Assembly (NCBI RefSeq): GCF_037975245.1
Contig: NC_092567.1
Location: 6,446,714-6,510,713, forward strand
Reading direction: 5' to 3'
DNA length: 64,000 nt
From: Apostichopus japonicus
Taxonomy: Eukaryota; Echinodermata; Holothuroidea; Aspidochirotida; Stichopodidae
Shown: positions 62,617 to 64,000 of the stretch, piece by piece
How the letters are laid out: every line of letters begins with the position of its first letter
Position numbering within the stretch: position 1 is the first letter of the stretch
Notes under the pieces: model-generated
The model's database searches: none
What the model was told of the DNA's origin: nothing
What the model saw: the letters and a program-made list of their open reading frames with translations, nothing else
Made by a program: the position numbers and the translations under genes

Positions 62617-64000
62617 GGATGGATAGTATGATGGAAAGGATGGATGTATAGGATGTATCGATAGGATTTGTTGGATAGAAGAGATATGATGGATGGATAG
62701 GATGGAAGGATACGATGGAGGGATATGATTGATGGATACTCTTGATAGAATGGATGAATATGACGGATGGATAGGTTGGATGGATAGAATGGATGGATAG
62801 GATGGATGAATATGATGGATGGATAAGATAGATTGGCAGGATGGATGGATAGGAAGGGTACATATGAAGTATCGAATGGATGGAAAAAAATAGATGGATC
62901 GGATGGATGGATAGAATGGATAGGATGGATGGATAGGATAGCAGGATATGATGAATGGATGATAAGGATGGTTAGGATGAAGAGGATGGATGGATAGGAT
63001 GGATGGATAGGATGGATAGATAGATAGATGGATTGATGAATGGGATGGATGGATAGGATGAATGGATATGATGATATAATGGATAGATAGGATAGATTTC
63101 ATGGATATGATGGATACGATGGATTGATAGGATGAATGGAGAGGATGGATGGATTAGATTTATAGATATGACTGCTGGATGAATAAGATAAGATGGATTT
63201 ATATGATTTATATAATGGATGGATAAGATGGATGAATGAATAGGTAGGAGGAATAAGATGTATAGAATATATGGATACGATGGATTGATAGAATGGATGG
63301 ACAAGATGTATATCATAAAGGAATTCGATGGATTGATACGATGGATAGATAGATAAATTGGATAGATGTATAGGATGATGGAAAGGATGGGTGAAAATGA
63401 TGAAATGATGGGATGGATCGATAAAATGGATGGAAAGGATGTTTAAGATACATGGATACGATGGATTGATATGATGGATTGATAGGATGAATGGAGATGA
63501 TGGATGGATTAGATTTATAGATAGGACGGACGGATGTATAGAATGGATGAATAAGATGGAAGGATCGGATGGATGAATAGAATGAATAGGATGGATTGAT
63601 AGGATGGAAGGATATGGTGGATGGATAATATGGATATGATGGACGTATACAAGTGGATGGATTGGATGGATGGATAGGATGGATGAATGAATAGGATGGA
63701 TGAATAGGATGCATAAGATATATAAATACGATGGACTGATAGAATGGATGGATAAGATGTATATGATAAAGGAATTCGATGGAATGATAAGATGGATAGA
63801 TAGGATAAATTGGATGGATGGATAGGATGATGGAAAGGATGGATGTAAAGGATGGGTCGATATAATTTGTTGGATAGGGTGGATAGGATGGATGGATAGG
63901 ATAGGTGCATAGGATGGAAGGTTATGATTGATGGATAATATGGATAGAATGGATTGATATGATGAATAGATAGAATTTGTTGGATAGGTAGGATAGGATA
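62617..64000 (+). repeat. GGAT/GATA-type minisatellite running off the window
   Basis: Degenerate tetra- and nonanucleotide repeat (GGATGGATA, GGATAGAAT). Higher-order structure is visible: a block beginning AAGATGTATAT.ATAAAGGAA near 63303 recurs near 63754 (about 451 bases apart), followed by the same order of variants. The long Ser/Ile/His/Pro frames on the minus strand are repeat artefacts. Confidence 0.97.

Noticed and set aside
62470-63910. Long Ser/Ile/His/Pro-rich frames on the minus strand
   Set aside because: Read-through of the GGAT-type array. Several frames are open at once and all are repetitive.

Overview
This window looks like a piece of an AT-rich, gene-poor animal genome, most likely a marine invertebrate; I cannot name the species. 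Three things support this. Coding sequence appears only as short exons with GT/AG borders. Tandem arrays make up a large share of the bases. The recognisable proteins are eukaryotic transposon products: a Ty3/gypsy integrase, a LINE ORF2 fragment and a Myb/SANT domain of the kind found in PIF/Harbinger elements. I see nothing bacterial or viral-genome-like, no rRNA, no CRISPR array and no convincing intact tRNA.

Region 1-4.9 kb (+) holds what looks like the 3' end of a gene. One exon (1441-1611) encodes an acidic D/G/E-rich stretch. A second (3183-3233) ends in a polybasic, CAAX-like C-terminus. A probable 3'UTR exon follows near 4.5-4.86 kb. Part of the exon and its intron is duplicated around it. 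At 33-38.3 kb three further + strand exons follow (33153, 34047, 37649) plus a 3'UTR exon at 38194. All internal exons here start in phase 0 and those with following coding exons also end in phase 0, so they could be an alternative C-terminus of the same gene, reached across a ~28 kb intron, or the end of a second gene. The protein family is not recognised.

Region 24.5-30.1 kb is a transposon cluster. A decayed Harbinger-like remnant (Myb/SANT domain with a frameshift) lies next to a ~4.5 kb DNA transposon with TA target duplications, TIRs beginning CACTCTTAAAA and rich subterminal repeats. That transposon shows no transposase that I can see, but has short spliced-looking ORFs. Region 53-60 kb holds a LINE fragment at 53.2 kb and, at 57.6-59.8 kb on the minus strand, a deleted Ty3/gypsy copy into which a 249-bp solo LTR has inserted with a clean CCGGG target duplication.

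The rest is intron or intergenic sequence with many tandem arrays: a 1-kb ATATT array just past the 38.3 kb gene end, a GATATC-palindrome array at 45 kb, a 220-bp satellite at 46.6-47.7 kb, a 55-bp minisatellite with 219-bp higher-order structure at 54-56 kb, and a GGAT-type array running off the right end. A 75-bp perfect inverted repeat lies at 9.5-9.9 kb, and one dispersed repeat occurs twice (10.2 and 44.4 kb). Most open frames in the window are chance frames or frames through repeats.
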